This document shows positions 1 to 5,177 of a DNA stretch of 5,177 nt, one piece after another. How positions within the stretch are numbered: the stretch's first letter is position 1; each line of letters starts with the position of its first letter. Position numbers and translations under genes: made by a program. Source of the stretch: Limnohabitans sp. (GTDB lineage: Bacteria > Pseudomonadota > Gammaproteobacteria > Burkholderiales > Burkholderiaceae_C); NCBI GenBank assembly GCA_021731425.1, contig JAKFXJ010000054.1, forward strand, positions 1 through 5,177. Reading direction: 5' to 3'. A model generated the notes under the pieces. The model did no database searches. It saw only the letters and a list, made by a program, of their open reading frames with translations, and was not told the DNA's origin.

Positions 1-127
1 ACGCCACGAATCGCAGATTTGAAAGTGAACAGGAAAGTCAATGAAATCAACGATCTACCAACACCACCTCCGCGCCAGTGCTAGCTTTTCGTACCGTCAC
101 TTATTGCACTGAAAACGAGGAGACCCC
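1..127. mobile_element. Terminal part of an IS1071-like Tn3-family element
   Basis: Read on the minus strand, the element begins at 127 with GGGGTCTCCTCGTTTTCAGT and continues leftwards out of the window. A GGGG start followed by a TAAG-containing stretch about 25 bp in is typical of Tn3-family terminal inverted repeats, and I recognise this sequence from memory as the end of IS1071, a roughly 3.2-kb Tn3-family element with a large transposase and no resolvase. The stretch is clearly lower in GC than the neighbouring genes and carries no coding sequence of its own apart from the captured tail of pcaJ. The homology to pcaJ stops exactly where the GGGG begins, which fixes the element boundary. 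Because both ends of IS1071 are nearly identical, the window does not show which end this is. The transposase gene should lie to the left. The identification was not checked by a database search. Confidence 0.82.
18..127. repeat. Long terminal inverted repeat of the IS1071-like element
   Basis: IS1071 is known for unusually long terminal inverted repeats of about 110 bp, compared with about 38 bp in most Tn3-family elements. Counting 110 bp inward from the outer GGGG at 127 puts the inner edge near 18. The outer edge is seen directly as the point where pcaJ homology ends. The inner edge is taken from the known repeat length, since the partner repeat is outside the window. Tn3-family insertion normally duplicates 5 bp of target; on this side the duplicate would be ATGCC at 128-132 on the plus strand. 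Confidence 0.65.
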
Positions 128-633
128 ATGCCGGTCAGCGGATAGCTGCAGGTCTGCACCAATTTGCTTTGGCCTTGCTTGGTCAGCAAGTCCATCATCA
201 CCCAGGTTTGTTTGGCGCCAATGGCCAAGTCCATCGCGCCGCCCACCGCCGGAATGGCCCCGGGCTCGCCGGTGTGCCAGTTGGCCAAGTCACCCGTGGC
301 GCTGACCTGGAAGGCCCCGAGCACACAAATGTCCAGGTGCCCGCCGCGCATCATGGCGAAGCTGTCGGCGTGGTGAAAAAATGCGCCGCCGGGCAGCAGG
401 GTCACGGGTTGTTTGCCCGCATTGATCAAGTCGTAATCCTCCAGCCCTTTGGCGGGTGCCGGGCCCATGCCCAGGATGCCGTTTTCGCTGTGCAAAAGCA
501 CCTCGCGGCTGGCCGGAATGTGGTTGGCCACCAAGGTGGGCTGGCCGATGCCCAGGTTGACGGTGGCCCCTTCGGGAATGTCTTGCGCCACGCGGGCTGC
601 CAATTCGTCTTTGCTGCGCCTTGTGTAGCTCAT
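97..633 (-). CDS. pcaJ: 3-oxoadipate CoA-transferase subunit B, 3'-truncated by a transposon end
   Basis: This is the beta subunit of a class I CoA-transferase. With PcaI it would move CoA from succinyl-CoA to 3-oxoadipate, the step before thiolysis in the beta-ketoadipate pathway. The HSENG motif at residues 48-52 carries the expected catalytic glutamate (Glu50) that forms the CoA thioester. NLGIGQPT (26-33), GGAFFHHADS (82-91), RGGHLD (96-101) and IPAVGGAMDL (127-136) are also conserved. The start ATG overlaps the pcaI stop as ATGA, with GGAGG about 10 bases upstream, so translation is probably coupled. The gene is broken. Residues 1-168 are native, ending in SYPLTG; codon 169 is a hybrid, and residues 170-178 (GSPRFQCNK) plus the TGA stop come from the IS1071-like repeat. 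Intact PcaJ is about 213 residues, so roughly 45 are missing. The active-site residue is kept, but folding or pairing with PcaI may fail. A ScoB-type acetoacetate enzyme is a less likely alternative. Confidence 0.85.
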   Translation of the reverse strand: MSYTRRSKDELAARVAQDIPEGATVNLGIGQPTLVANHIPASREVLLHSENGILGMGPAPAKGLEDYDLINAGKQPVTLLPGGAFFHHADSFAMMRGGHLDICVLGAFQVSATGDLANWHTGEPGAIPAVGGAMDLAIGAKQTWVMMDLLTKQGQSKLVQTCSYPLTGMGSPRFQCNK

Positions 634-1340
634 GCCTTGATGCCTCCGGCCTGCGTGGCCACACGGTCGATCTTGACCACCGTCTGCACAAAAATACCAG
701 GCGTCACCACCGTCTCAGGATCCAACTCGCCCAGCGCCACTTGCTCGTGCACCGTGGCCACCGTTTTACGTGCCGCCATGGCCATGATGGGCCCAAAGTT
801 GCGTGCTGCCTTGCGGTACGTCAGGTTGCCCCAGCGGTCACCCCGCTCGGCCTTGATCAAGGCCAAGTCGGCGTGGATGGGTGTTTCGTACACGTACATG
901 CGGCCATCGATCTCGCGGGTTTCTTTGGGCGAGCCATCGGCGTGTTTGGCCAACTCAGTGCCGTAACCCGTGGGCGTGAAAAAGCCACCAATGCCCGCAC
1001 CAGCGGCCCGAATGCGTTCGGCCAAATTGCCTTGGGGGACCAACTCCAGCTCGACCTGGCCCGAGCGGTACAGGCCGTCAAACACATACGAGTCGGTCTG
1101 CCGAGGAAAGCTGCAAATGATTTTGCGCACCCGGCCCGCCTTGAGCAAAGCCGCCAGGCCGTGCTCGGCATTGCCTGCGTTGTTGTTGACCAGGGTGAGG
1201 TCGCGTGCGCCTTGTGCCAACAGGCCCTCGATCAACTCGTCGGGAATGCCTGCGGTGCCAAAGCCACCGATCATGACGGTGGCCCCATCGGCCGTGCCCG
1301 CCAGCGCTTCGGCGACGGATGAAACGAACTTGTTGATCAT
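630..1340 (-). CDS. pcaI: 3-oxoadipate CoA-transferase subunit A
   Basis: This 236-residue protein is the alpha subunit of a class I CoA-transferase, a cytoplasmic enzyme that activates 3-oxoadipate with CoA from succinyl-CoA. Motifs seen are GGFGTAGIP (25-33), NNAGN (53-57), SFPRQ (77-81), the VPQGNLAERI stretch (101-110) and FTPTGYGT (121-128). NNAGN and SFPRQ match PcaI; Bacillus ScoA, as I recall it, has different residues there, so 3-oxoadipate is favoured over acetoacetate, though specificity cannot be proved from sequence. The length fits the family (about 230). The start at 1340 gives MINKF, the usual PcaI N-terminus; an ATG 60 bases further upstream is in frame, but the 20 added residues do not resemble the family. 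No strong ribosome-binding site is visible before 1340. The stop overlaps the pcaJ start by 4 bp. The gene itself looks intact, but its partner pcaJ is truncated, so the enzyme may be non-functional unless another copy of pcaJ exists. Confidence 0.85.
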   Translation of the reverse strand: MINKFVSSVAEALAGTADGATVMIGGFGTAGIPDELIEGLLAQGARDLTLVNNNAGNAEHGLAALLKAGRVRKIICSFPRQTDSYVFDGLYRSGQVELELVPQGNLAERIRAAGAGIGGFFTPTGYGTELAKHADGSPKETREIDGRMYVYETPIHADLALIKAERGDRWGNLTYRKAARNFGPIMAMAARKTVATVHEQVALGELDPETVVTPGIFVQTVVKIDRVATQAGGIKA

Positions 1341-1425
1341 GTTGAATAGGCTTGTGATGAGCCCTTCAAGCTTAGCCTGCGAAGCCCTTGCATCCAACAC
1401 CGATGCGGCAGCATCCAGACACCTG

Positions 1426-1459
1426 GGCGACTATGGGGCCATGCTCAGCCCCAAGCGCC
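1426..1459 (-). terminator. Possible hairpin between cynS and pcaI, no U-tract
   Basis: On the minus strand, 13 bases after the cynS stop codon, TGGGGC (1453-1448) can pair with GCCCCA (1439-1434) around an 8-base loop. The stem can be extended across a small internal loop by GGCG (1459-1456) with CGCC (1429-1426). The hairpin is GC-rich and sits where the cyn transcript might end, but no run of T follows, so it is not a standard Rho-independent terminator. It could slow transcription, protect the 3' end, or mean nothing in such GC-rich DNA. The rest of the 131-bp gap (1341-1471) shows nothing convincing. Confidence 0.3.
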
Positions 1460-1471
1460 GCCCGGGCCCGA

Positions 1472-1915
1472 TCAGTACTGCTTGTAAGGCAGGAACTTGC
1501 CCGACAACACCACATTCACGCGGTCGCCCTTGGGGTCGGGCTGGCGCACGATGTCCATGCTGAAGTCGATGGCGCTCATGATGCCGTCGCCAAACTCTTC
1601 GTGGATCAGCTCCTTGATGGTGGTGCCGTAGACGCTCACGATTTCGTACCAGCGGTAGATCAGCGGGTCAGTGGGCACTTGGCTGGGCAGTGAGCCTTTG
1701 TAGGGCACCACTTGCAGCCACTTGATCTCGTCGGCACTCAGGCCAAAGATCTTGCCGATGATTTTGGCTTGCTTGGCATCAAAAGTCATTTGTCCCAGGC
1801 ACCCGGCGGTGACCCATTCTTTGGACAGGCCGACTTTCTCGGCGACATCGCTCCACTTGATGCCTTTGGCCACTTTGGTGGAGATGATTTTTTCGGTGAC
1901 TTCTAAACGGTTCAT
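1472..1915 (-). CDS. cynS: Cyanate hydratase (cyanase)
   Basis: Cyanase converts cyanate and bicarbonate to ammonia and two CO2 (through carbamate) in the cytoplasm, detoxifying cyanate and releasing usable nitrogen. The 147-residue protein has the usual two parts. The N-terminal helical domain (about 1-75) contains a helix-turn-helix-like WSDVAEKVGLSKEWV segment. The C-terminal catalytic domain contains PTDPLIYRWYE (81-91), VYGTTIKELIHEEFGDGI (95-112) and SAIDF (114-118). The three catalytic residues known from the E. coli enzyme (Arg96, Glu99, Ser122) correspond to Arg88, Glu91 and Ser114 here. The length is close to the 156 residues of E. coli, with a shorter N-terminus. The ATG at 1915 is chosen because AGAGG lies 6 bases upstream; an in-frame TTG at 1966 would add 17 residues unlike the family and would run into the upstream ATPase gene. 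It is the last gene of the transporter operon, 47 bp after the ATPase stop. No carbonic anhydrase gene (cynT) is present nearby to supply bicarbonate. Confidence 0.96.
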   Translation of the reverse strand: MNRLEVTEKIISTKVAKGIKWSDVAEKVGLSKEWVTAGCLGQMTFDAKQAKIIGKIFGLSADEIKWLQVVPYKGSLPSQVPTDPLIYRWYEIVSVYGTTIKELIHEEFGDGIMSAIDFSMDIVRQPDPKGDRVNVVLSGKFLPYKQY

Positions 1916-1927
1916 GAAAGACCTCTT
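1916..1927 (-). promoter_or_regulatory. Ribosome-binding site of cynS
   Basis: On the minus strand AAGAGGT (1927-1921) precedes the ATG at 1915, with 6 bases between AGAGG and the start. This is a good Shine-Dalgarno match. It supports the short 147-residue cyanase over the longer version that would begin at the TTG at 1966. Confidence 0.7.
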
Positions 1928-1962
1928 GAGGGGAGTTGTTGAAAAACTGAGTAGGGGGAAAT

Positions 1963-2838
1963 TCAATGGGCTTTGGCGCGGGACACCAAAAAGTCGACGA
2001 TGTGGTTGCGCATGTCGTAGTAGCCCGGCAGGTGGTGCAGTTGGGCGCGGGTGCGCTCGCGCGGCAGCGGGTTGACCACCACTTCGGCCAAGCCCCCGGG
2101 CACATAACTGCCGCCCGACTCGTTGCCGTTGCTCATGAGCAAGATGCGGTCGGACAACAAAATGGCTTCGTCCACGTCGTGTGTGATCATGAAAACCGTC
2201 TGCTGCGTCTGGCGCACGATGGTCATCAACTCATCCTGAATGGTGCCGCGCGTGAGCGCATCGAGCGCACCAAAAGGCTCGTCGAGCAAGAGCATCTTGG
2301 GCTGGATCGCAAACGCACGGGCAATGCCCACGCGCTGCTTCATGCCGCCTGAGAGTTGGCTGGGTTTTTTGTCGATGGCGTGCAACAAGCCGACCATGCC
2401 GACGTGCTTTTCCACATGCAGATTGACCTGCGGCGCCTTCCACTCGGGCCACTTGGACCGAACAGCAAACGCGATGTTTTGCCGCACCGTGAGCCAAGGC
2501 ATGAGCGCGTGGCTTTGGAACACCACGCCGCGCTCCAGGCTCGGGCCTGCAATTTCACGGCCGTCCATGAAGGCATGGCCTTCGGTGGCCGTGTCCAGGC
2601 CAGCGAGCACGTTCAAGATGGTGGTCTTGCCGCAGCCCGAGTGACCGATGATGCAAACGAACTCGCCCTTGTCGATGTTGAAGGACACGTCCGAAAACAC
2701 CGGCTTGTCGCTTTGGTAGGCCTTGCCCAGTTTTTCGATTTTGAGGAAAGCGTTCATGGCTTGGACCTTGGGTTGCGGGGCAAAAATTTCTGAAGGCAAA
2801 GGCGCGATCAGCTCGCGCTCGCTGGTGTCACTCCACAT
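1963..2838 (-). CDS. ABC transporter ATP-binding protein, nitrate/cyanate type (NrtD/CynD-like)
   Basis: This is the cytoplasmic ATPase that powers the adjacent permease. All ABC motifs are present and intact: Walker A GHSGCGKT (65-72), Q-loop Gln108 in [11 protein letters not shown], signature LSGGMKQ (162-168), Walker B LLLDEP (183-188) with catalytic Glu187, D-loop near 190-194, and the switch histidine His220 in MITHD. The GHSGCGKT and [12 protein letters not shown] wording is typical of the nitrate/sulfonate/taurine importer group. There is no fused binding-protein domain as in cyanobacterial NrtC, so it is a simple NrtD-type subunit. The start is uncertain. ATG 2838 overlaps the permease end by 11 bp and gives 291 residues, with coding-like codon use in the extra part; ATG 2757 gives 264 residues, nearer the usual family length, and has AAGG 8 bases upstream. 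It would be named cynD or nrtD depending on substrate; cynS downstream favours cyanate. Confidence 0.92.
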   Translation of the reverse strand: MWSDTSERELIAPLPSEIFAPQPKVQAMNAFLKIEKLGKAYQSDKPVFSDVSFNIDKGEFVCIIGHSGCGKTTILNVLAGLDTATEGHAFMDGREIAGPSLERGVVFQSHALMPWLTVRQNIAFAVRSKWPEWKAPQVNLHVEKHVGMVGLLHAIDKKPSQLSGGMKQRVGIARAFAIQPKMLLLDEPFGALDALTRGTIQDELMTIVRQTQQTVFMITHDVDEAILLSDRILLMSNGNESGGSYVPGGLAEVVVNPLPRERTRAQLHHLPGYYDMRNHIVDFLVSRAKAH

Positions 2839-3694
2839 AGGTCACCGCCTTTTGCACTTGGGCAAACGCCAGGTCCAGCAACATGCCCACCACACCAATC
2901 ACCAGCACCGCAAAAATCACATTCACCAGCGACAGGTTGTTCCACTCGTTCCACACAAAGTAGCCCACGCCCGTGCCGCCCACCAGCATCTCGGCGGCCA
3001 CGATGACGAGCCAGGCGATGCCCATGCTGATGCGCATGCCGGTGACGATGGTGGGGGCTGCAGCAGGCAAGATGACCAAAAAGGCTTTGCGCAGCGGTTG
3101 CACTTCCAGCGTGCTGGCCACATTGAGCCATTCGCGTTTGACCGCCGCCACACCAAAAGCGGTGTTGATGAGCATGGGCCAGACCGAGCAGATGAAGATG
3201 ACGAAGATGCCACTGACCTCGGAGTCTTTCAGCGTATACAGCGCCAGCGGCATCCACGCCAGCGGGCTGATGGGTTTGAGCACCTGGATGAAAGGGTCAA
3301 ACGCCTTGCGCATGAGAGGCGACATGCCAATCATGAACCCCACAGGCAGCGCCACCAACACGGCCAAGAAAAAGCCCAGCGCCACACGGCCCAGCGAATG
3401 CGCCAGCTGAATGCCGATGCCTTTGTCGTTGGGGCCTTTGTCATAAAACGGATCGACCAAGTGGCCCAGCATGGCCTTGCCCACTTCCAGGGGTGGCGGA
3501 AAGCCTGTGGTTTTGACCGCGCCAGGATCTTTGCCCATCATCTTTTGATACTCGATCTCCTCGGCCGTCATGCCCGCCTTGGCCGCTCCGGCCACCGAAG
3601 GTGCGGTGGCCGAGAGCTGCCACGCCCCCAGAAAGACCAGGAACATGAGCAGCGAGACCATGGCCGCTCGCAAATTGAGGTGCGTTGTTTTCAT
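2828..3694 (-). CDS. ABC transporter permease, nitrate/cyanate type (NrtB/CynB-like)
   Basis: This 288-residue inner-membrane protein forms the channel of the importer. A first membrane helix at about 11-29 is followed by a long loop (about 30-95), and then the BPD_transp_1 core with hydrophobic segments near 102-123, 144-153, 162-181, 222-240 and 256-277. The coupling (EAA) loop that docks on the ATPase is at about 193-216 and includes the VILPAAAP stretch. The loop segment PFYDKGPNDKGIG (82-94) closely resembles the same region of NrtB/CmpB proteins as I remember them, which places it in the nitrate/bicarbonate/cyanate group rather than with taurine or sulfonate permeases. The start ATG is only 5 bases after the stop of the binding-protein gene, with GAGG overlapping that stop, so the two are almost certainly translated together. 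Substrate choice is inferred from the downstream cynS gene; nitrate cannot be excluded. Confidence 0.92.
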   Translation of the reverse strand: MKTTHLNLRAAMVSLLMFLVFLGAWQLSATAPSVAGAAKAGMTAEEIEYQKMMGKDPGAVKTTGFPPPLEVGKAMLGHLVDPFYDKGPNDKGIGIQLAHSLGRVALGFFLAVLVALPVGFMIGMSPLMRKAFDPFIQVLKPISPLAWMPLALYTLKDSEVSGIFVIFICSVWPMLINTAFGVAAVKREWLNVASTLEVQPLRKAFLVILPAAAPTIVTGMRISMGIAWLVIVAAEMLVGGTGVGYFVWNEWNNLSLVNVIFAVLVIGVVGMLLDLAFAQVQKAVTYVE

Positions 3695-3699
3695 GTGCC

Positions 3700-5106
3700 T
3701 CAGCCCATCTTGTTGATCGCAAAGCTCTTGATGTATTCCTCGGGCTTGGCCGGATCAAACTCTTTGCCCATGATCTTGTACTTGGGGTAGGGCGTGGTTG
3801 CGGCAAACTCGTGGCCGAGCTCTTTCATGTGTTTGCGTGCATCGGTGATGAGGAACACTTTTTCTGCGATTTGTTTGTAGTTCACATCGCCCTTCACATA
3901 ACCCCAGCGCTTCATTTGCGTGAGCATCCACACGGCCATGCTCTGCCAAGGCATAGGATCAAAGTCGGCGCGGTCGGGCACGTTTTGCACCTTGCCCAGG
4001 CCATCGGCAAACTTGCCGGTGAGCACTTGGGCAATCACCGCCTCGGGCTGGTTCAGGTACTGCGCAGGCGAGATGACTTTGGAGATCAGCTCTCGGTTTT
4101 CGGGCTTGCGGGCCATGGCCGCGGCCGTGAGCACCGCGCGGTAAAGCGCGGCGAAGGTGTTGGGGTTCTTCTGAATGAACTCGGTGCTGGTGCCAAAGGC
4201 GCAGCAGGGGTGGCCGTTCCACAGGTCTTTGGTGAGCATGTGGATGAAGCCAACTTCGTCAAACACGGCACGCTGGTTGAAGGGATCAGGTCCCAAGAAG
4301 CCATCGATGTTGCCCGAGCGCAGGTTGGCCACCATCTCTGGCGGCGGCACCACGCGGATTTGCACATCGGTGTCGGGGTTGATGCCGCTTTCGGCCAGGT
4401 AGTAACGCAGCAAGAAGTTGTGCATCGAGTAATCAAAAGGCACAGCGAACTTGAAGCCCTTCCAGTTCTTTGGGTCGCGGTTGTTCTTGTGCTTGACGGC
4501 CAGCGTGATGGCTTGGCCGTTCACGTTCTGGATGGTGGCCACGTTCATGGGCGTGGCGTTGGCGCCCAGCCCCATGCTGATGGCCAAGGGCATGGGTGAC
4601 AAGAAATGCGTGGCGTCGTATTCCTTGTTGATCATCTTGTCGCGAATCAGCGCCCAGCCTGCGGTCTTGGTCACTTCGACATTCAGGCCCTGCTTTTTAT
4701 AAAAGCCCAGCGGCTCGGCCATGATGAGTGGCGTGGCGCAGGTGATTGGAATAAAGCCGATCTTGAGATTGGTTTTTTCCAAGGGGCCTTTGCTTTGCGC
4801 CAGGGCCTGCAAGCTGGCGACAGGCAACAAGCTGGCGATGGCAGCCATGGCGGTCTTTTTACCCACCGCACGCAAGAACATGCGGCGCTCTTGGTCTTGC
4901 GGAAACAAGGCCTTGACCAAGGTGGCTTCAATGAATTCCTGGCTGTAGGCTTCGAACTCCGCGGTCTCGGAACGGGCACGCAGCTGGGCGGCGGCGGCAT
5001 CGGCGGCAACCTCGGCGTGGTGGTCGGCTGGCGAATGATCACGTCCGCAGCTGCACTTGAGCATCAGGGGGCGGTCGGCGTTGTACGGGTCAAAAAAATC
5101 AGACAT
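3700..5106 (-). CDS. Tat-exported NrtA/CmpA-family substrate-binding protein, probably for cyanate or nitrate
   Basis: This 468-residue periplasmic protein would capture the anion and deliver it to the permease. Layout: a hydrophilic N-terminal extension (1-72) with a Cys-x-Cys-Gly-x-x-His motif (CSCGRDH, 18-24); a twin-arginine signal ERRMFLRAVG (73-82, Arg74-Arg75) with a hydrophobic stretch to about 103 and a likely ALA cleavage site; then a mature NrtA-like domain. That domain contains GFIPITCATPLIMAEP (117-132), TAGWALIRDK (148-157), NGQAITLAVKH (196-206), DYSMHN (225-230), VPPPEMVANL (253-262) and NGHPCCAF (297-304). Trp151, Gln198 and His229 lie in segments that resemble the anion-pocket segments of NrtA. 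No lipobox follows the signal, so the mature protein should be soluble, unlike the lipoprotein NrtA of cyanobacteria. The ATG at 5106 is chosen for GAGG 5 bases upstream; a TTG at 5145 falls inside the predicted promoter. It would be named cynA or nrtA; cynS in the same operon favours cyanate. Confidence 0.93.
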   Translation of the reverse strand: MSDFFDPYNADRPLMLKCSCGRDHSPADHHAEVAADAAAAQLRARSETAEFEAYSQEFIEATLVKALFPQDQERRMFLRAVGKKTAMAAIASLLPVASLQALAQSKGPLEKTNLKIGFIPITCATPLIMAEPLGFYKKQGLNVEVTKTAGWALIRDKMINKEYDATHFLSPMPLAISMGLGANATPMNVATIQNVNGQAITLAVKHKNNRDPKNWKGFKFAVPFDYSMHNFLLRYYLAESGINPDTDVQIRVVPPPEMVANLRSGNIDGFLGPDPFNQRAVFDEVGFIHMLTKDLWNGHPCCAFGTSTEFIQKNPNTFAALYRAVLTAAAMARKPENRELISKVISPAQYLNQPEAVIAQVLTGKFADGLGKVQNVPDRADFDPMPWQSMAVWMLTQMKRWGYVKGDVNYKQIAEKVFLITDARKHMKELGHEFAATTPYPKYKIMGKEFDPAKPEEYIKSFAINKMG

Positions 5107-5117
5107 GGCAACCTCGC
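5107..5117 (-). promoter_or_regulatory. Ribosome-binding site of the substrate-binding protein gene
   Basis: On the minus strand GCGAGG (5117-5112) lies 5 bases before the ATG at 5106. It fixes this start over the upstream in-frame TTG at 5145. With the predicted sigma-54 transcription start near 5130, the leader would be about 25 bases, just long enough to hold this site. Confidence 0.6.
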
Positions 5118-5140
5118 TTTGTTGAAGATGCTCATGTCTA

Positions 5141-5156
5141 TGCAAGCTGTGGGCCA
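5141..5156 (-). promoter_or_regulatory. Candidate sigma-54 (RpoN) -24/-12 promoter of the cyanate operon
   Basis: The minus strand reads TGGCCCACAGCTTGCA. The sigma-54 consensus is TGGCACGNNNNTTGCW. The match includes the invariant GG and GC with their required 10-base spacing, a full TTGCA at -12, and one mismatch in the -24 TGGCAC core (C for A); the flanking G is A. Transcription would begin around 5130, leaving a leader of about 25 bases with a good ribosome-binding site before the ATG at 5106. Sigma-54 promoters need an activator; for a nitrogen-scavenging operon NtrC is the obvious candidate, but its binding sites would lie to the right of 5177, outside the window. Confidence 0.65.
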
Positions 5157-5177
5157 GAAACCATGAAATGCGTACCC

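Noticed and set aside
169..966. Open frame of 265 codons on the plus strand
   Set aside because: It is antisense to pcaJ and pcaI, which carry clear CoA-transferase motifs; it looks like a by-product of high GC content.
1369..1397. Possible sigma-70 promoter for pcaI on the minus strand (TTGGAT, 17 bases, TAAGCT)
   Set aside because: Each box matches only about 3 of 6 consensus bases. The spacing is right, but such matches are expected by chance.
1341..1400. Upstream in-frame ATG at 1400 as the start of pcaI
   Set aside because: The 20 added residues do not resemble PcaI N-termini, and the MINKF start at 1340 does.
1790..1860. Helix-turn-helix-like segment in cyanase taken as a DNA-binding regulator
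   Set aside because: Cyanases normally have an N-terminal domain related in fold to such motifs, and the C-terminal catalytic residues are all present, so this is the enzyme and not a regulator.
2723..3790. Long open frame of 355 codons on the plus strand
   Set aside because: It lies antisense to the permease gene and parts of both neighbours, is rich in His, Arg and Gln in the way expected of GC-rich shadow frames, and shows no recognisable domain. The minus-strand genes have clear motifs.
3685..4599. Open frame of 304 codons on the plus strand
   Set aside because: It is antisense to the substrate-binding protein gene, with repetitive Val/Gly/His-rich composition and no family resemblance.
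5107..5145. TTG at 5145 as the start of the substrate-binding protein
   Set aside because: This TTG is part of the -12 element of the predicted sigma-54 promoter and has no ribosome-binding site, while the ATG at 5106 has a good one.

Overview
The window comes from a GC-rich bacterium, most likely a betaproteobacterium of the Comamonadaceae type. This rests on the codon use, the style of the PcaI/PcaJ-like proteins, and an IS1071-like transposon end, an element known mainly from Comamonas, Delftia, Variovorax and relatives. The host assignment is an inference. All six genes lie on the minus strand and read from right to left.

Right and centre (5156 down to 1472): a compact four-gene unit for uptake and breakdown of cyanate. 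It starts with a good candidate sigma-54 promoter (5156-5141). The genes are a Tat-exported substrate-binding protein of the NrtA/CmpA family, its membrane permease, its ATPase, and cyanase (cynS). The spacings are 5 bp, an 11-bp overlap (with the chosen ATPase start) and 47 bp, as expected for one transcript. The transporter would bring in cyanate (or nitrate) and cyanase would convert cyanate plus bicarbonate to ammonia and CO2, giving a nitrogen source and detoxification. A sigma-54 promoter would suit control by nitrogen status.

Left (1340 down to 97): after a 131-bp gap with a hairpin but no clear terminator or promoter come two genes overlapping by 4 bp. They are the alpha and beta subunits of a 3-oxoadipate CoA-transferase (pcaI, pcaJ) of the beta-ketoadipate pathway for aromatic compounds. 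pcaJ is broken: after residue 168 its reading frame runs directly into the terminal inverted repeat of a Tn3-family element (position 127 leftwards), which supplies a foreign tail and a stop codon. About 45 residues of the normal C-terminus are missing.

Extreme left (127 to 1): the end of that element, recognised as IS1071 from its GGGG-starting inverted repeat. The transposase is outside the window. The main points of interest are the IS1071 junction inside pcaJ, the sigma-54 promoter, and the unusual Cys/His-bearing N-terminal extension ahead of the Tat signal in the binding protein. No RNA genes, CRISPR arrays or origins were seen.
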